Source of the DNA: Hirundichthys speculiger
Lineage: Eukaryota > Chordata > Actinopteri > Beloniformes > Exocoetidae
Length of the DNA: 64,000 bases
Assembly: GCA_018398805.1 (NCBI GenBank)
Contig: JAGFBZ010000172.1
Span: 1,612,001 to 1,676,000, forward strand
Direction: 5' to 3'
Shown piece by piece: positions 52,601 through 64,000 of this stretch (the first letter of the stretch is position 1; each line of letters opens with the position of its first letter). A program made the translations under genes and the position numbers. The notes beneath the pieces were generated by a model. It had not been told where the DNA came from. It worked only from the letters and a program-made list of their open reading frames with translations, and did not search any database.

Positions 52601-53111
52601 CTCGAGTCTGTAATAAAGTTTATCTATCTATCTATCTATCCATCTATCTATCTTCCAGGTATTTATAATGCATTGGACAGTTGTTAACTTAATTTCAGTA
52701 GCTTCAGTAATCTCCTTAGTAGCTCTTCTTGTTGGATGCAGACAAATCTTTAAATTCTTCTGAAACAGAGTAACATATTTTATGCAACCACGGGATCTTC
52801 TTGCACAGTTATTTGGGGAATGAGAAGACACTTTCTCAGTTGGGGTCAACTAACTCGCTTCCAGCGGAAACATATTGACATGCTTCATTTCTCTTCTTAC
52901 CCGGATGATGTTCTGACAGGTGGTGATGGGAAGGCCCACCAAGCTGGTGCCATTAACAGACATGATGCGGTCGCCGATGCTGAGCTCACCACAGCGCTCA
53001 GCTGGACCCGTGAAGGAGGTTGGCCACCACCACAGTGGGCAGAATGGAGCCCCAGCCCGACTCCACCACAGCGAGTCCCAAGATGTCTCCAGGAGTCTTG
53101 GTGATAGCTAC
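49621..53111 (-). CDS. apba3: apba3 tandem PDZ exons
   Basis: Exons 53111-52901, 50356-50237, 49984-49844, 49692-49621. PDZ1 reads '[20 protein letters not shown]' and, after the indel, '[20 protein letters not shown]'. PDZ2 starts in '[20 protein letters not shown]' and continues through '[12 protein letters not shown]' to '[17 protein letters not shown]'. The long intron 50357-52900 contains a LINE fragment. The PDZ1 exon has 211 nt where 213 would be expected from flanking phases and the conserved HGGPAE motif. Confidence 0.9.
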
Positions 53112-56100
53112 CTGAACCAGAGAAATACACACACACACACGCATTCAATTAGTAATGTTATAATTTTTCACAAAAATTATTATTTAGTTATTATACGTAA
53201 CTATGATATAGATTACATATAATTAAATGGTGTCTACTATTGTTACTGCTACCACTACAATAATTCACAGGACAGTTCAAACTTAGAGTTGATGAAATCA
53301 GCTGATGAACAGCTGGACAGGTGATGGAGCAGAAGTTTGAAAAGCTCATTGGACATTTTGCAATAAAAGTAAGTCATCACTGGAATAAACTGCAGTGACT
53401 AGAAACAACAAAAAACAGCTTCAAATTAAAATAAATTAAAGTAATAACTCTTTCAAGTTGCCTGTGAAGACAAGTCTTTTTTTTTTTTTTACTTGAAGAT
53501 TACATTTTGGTTACCTTAGCCTTAAAGATTGTAGTTGCATGAAATTAACCAATAAAACTAATTTTCCAAAGATGATTATAAGTGATAATACATAACTGTG
53601 CACTAAAAACCTTCAGTATTCCTGCACAATAATTCCAGGAGGACATGTAACCGCGGTCTTTCTGCTTACGTCTCGGAGGTTCTGAGAGTCAGAGAAGTGA
53701 GCCAGGTCTCCGTTGTAAAGCTCCTGACTTTCCAGGTAGTCACTGTACTCGCCCGGTCTCAGATCACTGGCCTTGATGCCGTTGGCCTGGAGGAACTGCT
53801 GGTAAGCCACCCCAAAAGCCTGCCCAATAGCCTGGGCAATGACCTGAGCCTAAACAAGGAGACAAGGGGGGGAAAAAAAAACAAAAAAACATCTTGACTC
53901 AACAATCAAGTCTGCTGGGAAAGGTTTCATTTTAATAGCAAGGACATCTGTTGAATAAATGTTTACGTTGTAACCTCCATTTACATACAGACAAATGTTA
54001 TCTATTAAAACTTCATTTGCAAATCTATTGATTTTCAAAAATCCAAACAGAAAAGACAAAACCATTTTTTGACTCCAGTCTGTAACTGAAGAATCAAAAA
54101 TGGATGTTTGCAAATGTTCTGTCCCATAAAAAGCAAAAAAAAAATGTCATTAGTAAAACTTCTCAATAGTCGGACTCAGGTGGGAATACTCTGAGCCTAA
54201 GAAGTGACTTTATGGCCTTTAGCATCATGTACGTAATTAGCTTCTAAAAGAAACTATGCATTTTCCTTTGGTGTTGTCAACGGTGGGAAACTGGGACATC
54301 AGTCTGACCATTTCATATTCAGAATAACTTGCTGGGTTGCTGGGGGAAGGAAACCAGGCCAGACAGAAGCTAAAACTGTCATTGAGCAGAAAACAGCCCG
54401 TTGAAGATGAAGTGAAATATCCCACAGGACAGGAGACGCCATCAACACTGGCTGGTACTGTCAGACATTTGATACCATGCTGCTAAACTGTAAGCTTGTG
54501 GCAACCAAGTTAGAAACAGCAAAGCAGCTCCAAACCACAACAGCTGTCAGCCAGGGATCCAAACATAAGAGCTGTAATGGATCGTACGAAACAGATCTTC
54601 AGAGTGCAGAGTTGATGTAAAACTCTGTAAGTGGCAGACTCACATCCTCAGAAGAGAAGACATGGCAGATCATTAGACACTTCTTCTGAGACACAGAGGA
54701 TGACGAGGCTTTCGAGGTTGTATCGCCTTCCTGCTCTTTGTGTTTCCTTCGTGCCATCAGGACCACGGTGTCAGCAATGTCTGCTATGTAAGAGATCATC
54801 TGTAGAGCGTGATCCATCATGGCTTCCTAGACAGAAAAAAAGGACATGAGGGGGTTGATAGAATTCAAATAAGGGTGCATTCATACAAGGCAAACCACTG
54901 TGCCCAAGCAGCATTAACTCCTAAAATCTGGTTGGTTTGACTAGAATGAGTGTTTTGTTGTTCAAAAGTTCAAAAGTTGTTTTTTGAATCAATTTATTTA
55001 TTTTAACAATAAAAGAAGGAAAGTGTGTACATCCTTACATCCATAAATATATGTTTCAGTGACAGGCCAAACAACCATCCAGACAAAAAGATAAAAGCAG
55101 GTGAACTTTTACTCTTCTAAAAAAGATCTTCTCTATTACTGGACTTTACTGCAGAGGCCTCATATTACTTTACCACATAAGACTATGTAAGTTCATCCTG
55201 CTGAAAAACTGAGTTTGCAGGGGAACATTTATTGTAAAACAGTGAGCAATGACCTAAAAATGACCCCTGTCTGAGTGACAGAAAGTTGTAGATTTAACAG
55301 GGCAAGGAAACCACTCATCCTTTTTATAAAGCAGTTGCATTAACATTTTGGTTGTGGCACAGCTGTTCCTCTCATTATTTTTGAAAAATAAAAACAAGAG
55401 GAAATGAATATAAATGGATGTGGTCAGATGAACTTACAGTACCTGTGTATCAGCAGAGAGCACTTTGATTCGTTGAGTGGAGATGAAAAGATCCACTTCT
55501 GTCATTGGCTGAGACTCTCCCTCTGGAGCCTGTGGGAATAAATAAAGTTAAAAAAAAAAAGGCCGACTGTAGTCACATACCCACATGATGGTTGGCTGAC
55601 TATCACTTGAAACTTTGTTTTTTCATGCAGACTTGGTGAGTACATAATGGCTGAATTGAATATCAGGGTGATGTCATATGAACTTCACTTTTATTTTTAC
55701 AGAGAAAAAAAAATATTCAACTGCAACAATATCATGCTGACACACTATTAAGGCAAAACAACCATTGTCCTGATCTCTAATTTTAGTGAAATCACAGTAC
55801 AGACCGTATCGCCAATTAACCAAATGTACCTTAATTCTGTCCATAGCCTCCTGAGCCTGAGCCATACGGGCATTTGTTGAAGGGTTTCTGTCTGATTTGA
55901 TCTGTGTGGAGCCCAGATACTTAGCACCAAACACTACTCCATCCAAAAGGTCTTCAGGGTCACAAGGTCCAGGCACTAAAAAGCAACACGCAATATAGAA
56001 TATCAAGATTATAAATACTGTCAACAAGATAGAGAACATTTTCTGTGGGAACTGAAGTAACTCACCATCTTTATATGAAAGACGACCATCAGCACTCTAA

Positions 56101-57460
56101 AATGACACGGTGAAAGTAGAAATAATAAATTCAACTTGATTCAATCATGAGTCATACAAGAACTACTCTGAGTAGTTACAAAAGAAAAAATTCTGATTAG
56201 TCAAGGTTGAAGGGCCAAAGGAAGCTGCACACATGTTCAATAACAGAGCCATCTAACTTCTGTTAAATAGCAGGATTATAAACTGAATTATTTTAGGCTC
56301 TGAAAGTTACATGTGAGCATTATTACTGATTTTGACATTAAATACTTGAGAGATTTAAGAATAAAAAAAAATATGTAAACCAATGAGTAATTCCTTAAAT
56401 GTATTAGCATTTCAGCGATAGCACCAACCTGTTTGTTCTCTGCAGCAGCCTCATCCTCTGGAGGCTCTTCTTCACGCCTCAGCCATACGGGCTCAGCATA
56501 GTCAAAATCAGGCAAAGAGGGGATGGAGTCGTCCCTGGGCTGCTGCTGTTTACCATTTCCATAATGCCCCCAGTACTTTTGAGCATCCTCTTCGCTGTAG
56601 GAAACTGAAACTACAGCATCCACTTCCCCTCTGAGAGGCACACAGGTGGGATGGGGTGTAGTGCCGATCTCTGTGCACTGCAGTAGTCCAAGCAGGTCAC
56701 TGTGGTGGTTTTCAGAGAACAGCAGCCCTGTGGTTTCTGTGATGTCATCTGTTAAGAGAGAAGAGGCACAAGCTACCTGCTCCGGCAGGCTGGACTTGTG
56801 ATTGTAAGAGGATGTCTGATGACAAGGAAGGGGCTCTTTGTCCCTTAGCTGGAGCTGACTGAGCAGGGTGTGAATGTGACTGTGGTCTTCATCATCTGCT
56901 CTCCTGTTGGAAACCTCAACTTCCTCTTCAATGACCTGCTTTTCGACATTCACAATTGTCAACATTTCCTCTTCCCGGTCTTCCTCTACACTCGCAGTGC
57001 TCACCGACACCTCTTTCTCCGCTGCTTCGTCATCTCCTTCCAATTTTATCGCTGCATCAAAGAATTGCTCTGCTACATTTCCTGGAGGCACCTGTGGATT
57101 TGTGTCAAGTGGAGTTAAAATATCTCTTACACCTAAAGGTGGCAATACTGATTCTCCCAGACTTGCTGCATCCAGACTGGCAGCAGAGTGAGACAGGTTG
57201 GGGTCGACCAGATCATCTGCTGAACCTGCTTCACTAGAAGAGTCTGACCTCCAGTCTAATGGAGGCGGCTCAAATAGGTGGTAAGAATCAAGATCCTCTA
57301 CCTCTGATCTCGGTACAGCTGCCACAATCTGACGTTCTTCTCCCCCAGAGACTCCGGTAACGGGAACCAAATCAGACTGCAGGTCAGCAGGCGCAGAGGC
57401 TGACTGATCAACGGGGTAGCTGTCCATGTCCATTGTATGAAAAAGTCTATCAGAGGACAT
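49621..57460 (-). CDS. apba3: Amyloid-beta precursor protein-binding family A member 3 (Mint3)
   Basis: Ten coding exons: 57460-56429, 56096-56066, 55975-55830, 55529-55443, 54826-54644, 53849-53670, 53111-52901, 50356-50237, 49984-49844, 49692-49621, about 734 residues (human 575). Start is ATG 57460 ([13 protein letters not shown]); the GTG just before it is ignored. The acidic N-terminal half has DLLGLLQC, as in human APBA3. Then come a PTB domain (from '[20 protein letters not shown]'), PDZ1, PDZ2 ('[20 protein letters not shown]') and the C-terminus QEQPVFL, which in Mints can fold back on PDZ1. Mint3 is a Golgi/endosomal adaptor for APP-family tails and also antagonises FIH-1. The PDZ1 exon has a one-frame indel near 53001-53012 and an in-frame TGA at 52998. 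Noncoding exon 1 ends at 59177; acceptor about 57512. Confidence 0.92.
51880..52652 (+). mobile_element. 5'-truncated LINE with reverse transcriptase C-terminus
   Basis: A plus-strand frame contains '[20 protein letters not shown]' and then '[19 protein letters not shown]', the thumb/C-terminal pattern of fish non-LTR reverse transcriptases. A frameshifted continuation follows ('[17 protein letters not shown]'). It ends in 'tctgtaataaagtttatcta', then a (TATC)n tail at about 52622-52652. It is an antisense insertion in the apba3 intron between the two PDZ-coding exons. Subfamily not assigned. Confidence 0.7.
53670..55975 (-). CDS. apba3: apba3 PTB (PID) domain exons
   Basis: Exons 55975-55830, 55529-55443, 54826-54644, 53849-53670 (about residues 355-513). 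Features: '[14 protein letters not shown]', '[18 protein letters not shown]', '[20 protein letters not shown]', '[12 protein letters not shown]', '[20 protein letters not shown]'. These are the Mint/X11 PTB strands and the C-terminal helix that bind NPTY-type motifs in APP-family tails. The extra Ser-rich loop in the third exon is typical of a variable surface loop. No frame error. Confidence 0.92.
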
Positions 57461-57610
57461 CACTGTGAAGGTCCCGATACAGCAGAATTATCTGGAAAGA
57501 GTCTTGGATTCCTGTACAGAAAAAGACCACTTTCGTTATTGTGTTTGTGAAGGATAAAGACAGAAGTTTAGGTATTATATATATGACATTTAGTAATTAC
57601 AGACTTTTTT

Positions 57611-58628
57611 CAGGGGCTAAAAAGTATTTGGACAACTGACTGAAAAGAAGTTTATTGGCCAGGTGCAGTTTGTTCCCTCATTACTTCAAGATAGTTACTT
57701 CTTGAACTGACACCTGGTATGAAGTTGGCATTTTAAAGCTGTCGATTGGAGTTCAAGGTTCCTTCAAAAAAAAAAAAAAAAAAAAAGAAAGAAAGAAAGA
57801 AAAAAAAAGAAATCACTGATGAGCTCAACATCAATAGGCCTGGAAAACCAAGAAAGATACAGATACAGATACAGATGTATCATTATTAGAAACGAAAATC
57901 AAGTGAAGCTCTCGCCTATTTAAATACAGAGGGTGAACAACAAAGCGGAAACCACTGGTAACATTATAAACAGGGAAGTTAAGACTAGATTTTGCCAGAA
58001 AACTTTGACAAATACCTCACATGTTGTGGTATCAAATTGGACAGATGAAACCAAGATAAACTTGCATCAGAATGATGGGAAAAGTATGGAGAAGGAAAGG
58101 AACTGCTCATGATCCGAAGCATACCACATCATGTGTCAAACACGGTGAAGGCAGTGTTATGGCTTGGGCATGAATAAGGTCACTGGTTTGATGATATGAC
58201 AGAGGTAACAAGATGAATTCTGAAGTGTATAGGCCGTATTATTGCTCACATTCAGTTGAAATGCTCGAAAACTAACAGAACGGTGCTTCAAAATGTAGAT
58301 GGATGATGACCCTAAACAAGAAAGAAACTCAGGATGTTTTGAAGGCAAATATTCTTAAATGACCAAGACAGTTGCTTGATGCAATGCAATGAAATGTGAT
58401 TTTCAGTTACTGAAGACAAATGCAGGCAGAAAGGGCCACAAGCAAACAGCTGCAGAAGGTGGCTGCTGTAAAGGCCTAAAAGCATCTCAAGAGAGGAAAC
58501 CCGGTCCCTGGTGATGTCCAGAGCTCCAGACTTCAGGCAGTCACTGACTGCAAAAGATTTCAACCAAGTTATAACAGTGATGGGTATATTTATCGTTGTC
58601 ACTTTGTCCAAACACTTCAGAGCCCCTG
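57611..58628 (+). mobile_element. Degraded Tc1/mariner-like transposon
   Basis: The terminal inverted repeats match well: left TCAGGGGCTAAAAAGTATTT; right, reverse-complemented, TCAGGGGCTCTGAAGTGTTT, both continuing into GGACAA. Interior remnants on the plus strand resemble a mariner-type catalytic core (a 'tggacagatgaaaccaagat' segment, then a 'cacggtgaaggcagtgttat' segment), broken by stops and frameshifts. A poly-A run with GAAA repeats lies at about 57764-57810. It sits in apba3 intron 1. Confidence 0.8.
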
Positions 58629-59176
58629 AAAATGGATGTACTTTTCTTTAAAAGGCTGCAATTACTAAATAAAGCTGAAAGTCTACACTTAATCTTATTT
58701 TGACTGCTTTATTTCATAAACTTTGTGCCGTTGCATGAAGACAAAAATCCTAATCATAATCATCGCCGTCCAATTATACATACATGCACTTTCCGCAGCT
58801 ATACTGCGCATTAATCAGTGATAAAACATAGCTTTATTATGATAGCAGCTTTGAAGCAGTAGATTAAACTTGAAATATAGAAAGAGGAGAGATAATTCTC
58901 CTTACAAACTACAACAAGATCTACAGCTGGCATATACAGCTGCAAGGCTGTCAGAAAATAAAATGTACACTTGAATTGAAAATTAAAATAAAGGGTATTC
59001 GCCTCACCACGGGAATAAGAGCTGATTCCGCTAACTAAAGTAGCAAGTCAGGTAGCCTAAAGCTAACTGCTTAGCTTGGCTAGAATAAAGTTAAACTGAA
59101 TTCATTTCAATAAAATAAACCCAAACATTGGCGCTTAGAGACATTCTGCTTTAATGCTAGAAGGATGAGTTCTCAC

Positions 59177-59450
59177 CTTATGTTTCAAGTATTTATCGGT
59201 TTCTTTGTGTCTCGACAGAAACTCTTGCGGGTGCCACGACCGAAGAGTTGACGTGGTTTGGAATTTGCACCTTCTCCTAAACGTCAACTTTGTTTCATTC
59301 ATCATACTAATACGATGCTAAATATAACACGTACACAAAAAAGCCAATTGTAAGCAACCAAATCAACTGTGTAAATCAGTGTACGTCAAATAGACTTTCA
59401 TTGTTGCTGAAGTTGTCGACTGACAGCTTTTATTTATTGGCTCTTTACTT
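59177..59450 (-). promoter_or_regulatory. apba3: apba3 noncoding exon 1 and promoter
   Basis: The minus-strand donor AAG/GTGAGAA ends a noncoding exon at 59177. Moderately CpG-containing sequence lies at 59220-59290, and a minus-strand CCAAT box (in gagccaataaa) near 59437-59441. The start site is inferred to be near 59280. Not verified by transcripts. Confidence 0.5.
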
Positions 59451-59459
59451 GTGCTGAGT

Positions 59460-61110
59460 TCAAGTGCTCACGTAATTCCTGCAATCGCGTTCAGTGTTTC
59501 GTGATCTTATTCTGAACTTTAGAAACACGTATTTAAACGCCATACTGAACCATAACCTATCTATTTAATGTATCTAAAAAAAAACCCAATAATGTCAATG
59601 GGGCTGTGGCATCTTTTACGCATTAGCGTTAAAGATATCCACATTTACAATGTGTTTCTCAGTGCATGAACGCGACGATCAAATGTCTTCAACGTTCAAG
59701 ACCAATCTAATCAAACGTCATTAGTTCGATCGAGGAGGAAACTGCAGTTCATTTGAGGATAATTTACATACAAGGCAACATCCGACCACTAAAAGACGAC
59801 AGACTTTTTTTTTATTATTAGAGAAAACAGGAAGGTCATATCAGATTCTAGAACGCCACTGCACATGAAATAAATGTTAATTACTATTTGCAAAAGTTTG
59901 TGATTCTGTAAAATTCAGCTTTTATCTAATCCAGTGGGAAAAATACACTGAATGCAAATATTCAAAAGAACAAGACCAATTCAACATTTTCATTTCAGAA
60001 TATCTTTTAATAAGTATTTTTTACATGATCAAATGAAATTAAAATTATTATTGATGTCATTTGTGATCATGTGTATGCAGCTGACACAGTTGATGGACCT
60101 ACAGGATTGATCATTATACTGACTCACACAATGACTAAAACAGACTGTCAATATATATCTTAATCACTGAACATGTCTGAACATGACCTGTATATCTCTA
60201 GCTAATTTTACCTGTTGGCAGAATCCTTGACAATGAAAATCAGCTGTTGAACTGCATTTTACACTCTGCTTTTAAAAAACAAACCCTGAGATGATCTTAA
60301 CACTTTCACTGACGAGAGCTTTGTAGCCTTATTGCAGAAACACTGCACATATCTTATCCTCTGCCTTGCATTAATTCATAAAGTTGCCCAGAAACTCTGA
60401 GTTTGGAATTTTACAGGGTCTCATTGTGATGAGTGGGTCCCAAGACTACTTCAGTTCAACAGCATCACAATAAAATTCTAGTGTTTGTATTATTGTAGCT
60501 ACATGTCTAATGGCCTCCTAGGTTGTTAGAATAGACAGTCTTTTTATTAAACATAGTGTTGTTCACAAGAGTTCATCTGTAACTTGAGGTCCTGACATGA
60601 ATTTGCACTAACCTCATTTGCATGAAGAATGCGCTAAACTTAATGTGATTACTATACTTATGTAGTACCTGAATCCTGCCCTCTGGAAGCCTCAATACTA
60701 TATTGAGAATTAATAAAGTATATTCTAATTTAAATTGAATTATTCTGCATTTGATGAAATGATAACTGAGATACAAACTAATTAACATATTGATATGGCA
60801 TTAAATCTTGTATGTCATTGTCATATTGTCATTGTAAAATGTTAAATCAGTTACATAAAATATCTGATTAACAAATTGAATCAACCTTTTGCTTGAAATA
60901 CTGCTAAACTGAAAATGCTTGTCACTTTTCAAAGAAGCTTTAAACTGGTTCTCGAGAAGTATGTTCTATTTATTTACTTGCTAAACAGGAATGGGTCCAG
61001 ATTATTTTGATTTTAAATGTTTTTTGTTTGCTTTTTCCCACAAATCAGTCACCTCAAATGAATTAAAATGAAATCTAGTCAGTAGTGATCAAAGTGTGAC
61101 ACCTTTTCCT
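59460..61110. other. Intergenic sequence between apba3 and pex11g
   Basis: No gene recognised. The right part is probably pex11g 3' UTR; a minus-strand AATAAA lies near 60542. No long open frame or repeat family was seen. Confidence 0.45.
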
Positions 61111-61115
61111 CACGG

Positions 61116-62956
61116 TTATGACAACTCTGTACCATCTGACTGCTCACTGTTGCTGGTGCTCATCTGGGTTAAACCAATCAGGGACGAGGTGGTGCCCAGC
61201 AGTCCTACCAGCCAGCTGGGGAATCGTCCTGCCCACAGGAAGCCGGGCGGCATCCAGTGAATGGCATTACTAAGGTCAGCCATGCTACTCAGAACAGAGA
61301 GCAGCTCCTCTCGCATCTTCTTCTGGAGCTGAGAGTTTCTGCAAAAAAAAAAAAAAAAAAAAACCAACCTGATTTATTAGGACATCAAATAAAACTGTAT
61401 TTACTGAAAGGAAATATATTTACAAGACTTAAAAAACAGAAATTGCATGAATCAATCTGACACACAATTAAATGGACTGCCATTATTCAAATTACAGTTG
61501 CATTGCACAAACAGAAGCTAGTAAACTAGTAAATATAGTAAGTTAGTTTTACATATATATATATATATTAGGGCTGGGCAACGATTAAAGTTTTTAATCA
61601 TGATTAATCACATTGTATACGGAAAAATCAAATAATATATTCAAAAGTAGTGTAAAGGTCACTTTTATTTAAATGTTCTGCTGCCATATGAACTAAAGTG
61701 CCATAACATAACACTTTGAAGATCACCACTTGTCAGTAACACATATTTAATATAAACCTCACTTAAAAAATGTAAAATAAAATAAAGCTTATGGCCACTG
61801 CCAGGGCATTAAAGTCATCCTGTTTTTATGAAAAAAAAAAAAAAGTGGCTCAGCACAATCATAACATTAAAACAGGCAATTGCTGAGATAACAGCAGAAA
61901 CTTTTAACAGGGAGATTTTTTGGGAGTAAAGACTTGGCAGTTGTTACAAAAAACCTTGTTTCTGTCAAATCCTCTGTCTGGGAGAACTTTAAAATGAAAA
62001 TGTCCATGTTAAAGTTCAGAAACTTTACCAATGTGTGTATAATTCATTCTTTCCATTTTTTTAATTGTCAATCAAAAATAAAAAATAAAAAGTGACATTT
62101 TATTACATTTTTCATTTTTAAATCTAACATTTAAAAAAAAAAAAAAAACGAAAAAAATTGCCTGTTTTTTTTTTTTTTATTATTTTAGACTTGGATCAAA
62201 AACACGAAATGAAAAAACGGACCACAGGACTGAATTTGTTTTATAATCGAGGACTGGACTTTCTATTGTCATTGCACATCTGTGCCACTAGATGGAGTCG
62301 CACTGAAGTAACCAGAATTGCATGACAGTGAAGGCATGGAGCAGATCTGTTGTAACATGGAGGAATCACGCACAAGTTTTGTTGCAGTCCAGAATTTTTG
62401 TTTTCAAACATAATTGTTAATATTGCTACTTGAGTTGCTACCGAACTGTAAAGTACAGAGATTTTTAGCACTGTTTTAGCTTTTCTGCATGTTTTTCCGT
62501 CAATTCTTTTTCGGTTCAGCTGCAGACAGTAACAGACTTTTCTAAACAAAAGCATGTGAGCAACATGCGTTAACCCGCGATAAAATAAATGTCTGCGTTA
62601 ATAAATTAATGAGTTAATGGGATAATAACGCGTTAACTTGCCCAGCCCTAATATATATATAAATCCAGGCTGAAAACAGTTCTGTTCAGATATGCATATG
62701 ACAACTGAAAGGATTTTATCTGCACTCTTCATTTTTAATTTAATTATTTTTTACTTTTTATGGGATGATTCTGTTTGCCTTCTTGTTACTTTATGCATTT
62801 GTAAAGCATTTTATACATTTGATTTTTGTATCTCTACATATATTAATTTTTTTTCTTTTGTACTTAATACTTAAATACTTATTTTTTATTGTCCGTGTTT
62901 GTAAAATGCATATCAAAACTAAGGACCTGTCTGGTCTGCCTAAAAACAATGTACCT

Positions 62957-62996
<40 letters not shown>

Positions 62997-64000
62997 TAAA
63001 GTCTTTTGAATCTGAGAAATCCCTGTGACCCTACATAGGATTAAACGGGCATAGATGATTGATGGATGGATGGATGGATGGATGGATGGATGGATGAATG
63101 AAATCTGAGAAATACTTTAGATACAGCACCTGCTTCCATCTCTCTCACACTTCTTCAACTTCTTCTTTAGCAGCAGCAGAACTCGAAGTGATCTGAAGAA
63201 CAAAAGAATCACGATACCTCAACTCATAGCGAAGTGGTTGATATCTCATTAGCGCTCAAATTTAAAATGTATTATACACTTTAGTCAACTTCTTAACAAA
63301 ATCTGCATTTTCAAATAAAAGATGAAACGCTAGCTGTAAAAGTGGGATTTTTAGCAAACTGATGTACAAACATGTTAACTAGACTAGTAATTCTAGTCTT
63401 CAAACACTGCCATGCAAACAATTGTTGCTCATTCATCTCCTGATGGGAAAAGCTGGATGATTTAGAAATCAACCTGGGTAAATTTGTGGCCTTACAAACT
63501 TGCACATTTTGCACTTAAAGTGATCTTTATTGGTGCACCGCTCTTCAGGAGAGTTAAAATTGTGAATTTCTTTGAAATTACTTAATTTGTACACAATCTG
63601 TTTTGCCTGAGGATTGGTTTAATAAAACCACACAACTAAACTAAATATCTATCTGTCTGTTTGCTTAATTGCGTAATTATATTTGAGTTAAACCCTCAAG
63701 CACCATTCTGACGACTGAAAGGATTATTTCATTTTTTCTTTCATATCCACGGATATGCCAGTTGTCACACACAAATGTTATCCAAGGATGAAGGAACGTG
63801 ATGTAATCTTTCAGATTACTAATTTAAACATAAAAAGCACTCCAGTATATAATGAGCAATTAAACGTATCTTTGAATAATCAGTCCCTTGGTATGATTTG
63901 ATATCTGAGGGTAGATGGTCTCACCTAAGGATCCCCAGCAGCAGTGAGGTTCCCCACAGCACCGTGCTGAGCAACCACCACTTATCGGACTTCACTTTGA
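61116..64000 (-). CDS. pex11g: Peroxisomal membrane protein 11 gamma, C-terminal part
   Basis: Three phase-linked exons: 63925-64000 (continues past the window edge), 63192-63130 and 61338-61116 with stop TAA at 61116. They encode about 120 residues. The first contains a membrane helix ('WWLLSTVLWGTSLLLGIL'). The second is very basic ('LLLLKKKLKKCERDG'). The third holds 'ELLSVLSSMADLSNAIHWMP' and 'FLWAGRFPSWLVGLLGTTSS', which are characteristic of PEX11G. PEX11 proteins sit in the peroxisomal membrane and promote elongation and division. The N-terminal half lies beyond position 64000. The intron 61339-63129 carries a hAT-like element and two microsatellites. Confidence 0.9.
61569..62650. mobile_element. 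Nonautonomous DNA transposon with TAGGGCTGGGCAA termini
   Basis: The left terminus TTAGGGCTGGGCAACG is matched by TTGCCCAGCCCTAA at the right. Both sides are embedded in ATATATAT, compatible with an 8-bp target duplication (hAT-like). 'atcatgattaatcac' near the left end and 'gcgttaataaattaatgag' near the right form subterminal AT-rich repeats. The inside holds a segment (62230-62370) related to the MITE at 11728-12187. No intact coding frame. Confidence 0.8.
62958..63096 (+). repeat. (TAA)n and (GGAT)n microsatellites with repeat tail
   Basis: About twelve TAA units (62958-62994) and then about nine GGAT units (63058-63096). They are separated by 'ccctgtgaccctacatagga', the tail of the same fish repeat seen near 16620. 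Located in a pex11g intron. Confidence 0.85.

Overview
The window is vertebrate DNA, almost certainly from a teleost fish. It is AT-rich, with multi-exon genes, GT-AG introns, Tc1/mariner and hAT elements, fish-type tRNA-derived SINE heads and RTE-like LINE scraps. No bacterial, viral or organellar genes were recognised. All gene calls come from translating exons by eye, checking splice signals and reading phase, and comparing with remembered vertebrate families; no alignment was run.

Four protein-coding genes lie head-to-tail on the minus strand. From right to left (transcription order) they are: the 3' part of pex11g (peroxisomal membrane protein 11 gamma, 61116-64000, cut by the window edge); apba3 (Mint3/X11-gamma adaptor, coding 49621-57460, noncoding first exon ending at 59177); abca7 (full-size ABCA lipid transporter, 48 coding exons, 18402-46710, noncoding first exon ending at 48029); and r3hdm4 (R3H-domain protein, 8 coding exons, 8042-14741). 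The human orthologues all map to 19p13, with R3HDM4 and ABCA7 close together, which supports calling the transporter abca7 rather than abca1 or abca4. A CpG-rich stretch at 540-1080 looks like the promoter and first exon of a further minus-strand gene leaving on the left.

The genes do not form a pathway. abca7 exports or flips phospholipid, apba3 is a PTB-PDZ trafficking adaptor, pex11g acts in peroxisome proliferation and r3hdm4 is a poorly known putative nucleic-acid binder.

Three conserved exons each carry a one-frame indel (two in abca7, one in apba3). Flanking exon phases and all ABC motifs are intact, so assembly or consensus errors are likelier than decay, though real alleles are possible. 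The main structural oddity is a ~0.9 kb, 12-bp-unit minisatellite in the abca7 intron within NBD1. Other spaces hold MITEs, a dead Tc1 element with a Glu-to-Gln change at its catalytic site, a degraded mariner-like element, LINE fragments and microsatellites. I found no evidence of a wholly new biological system.
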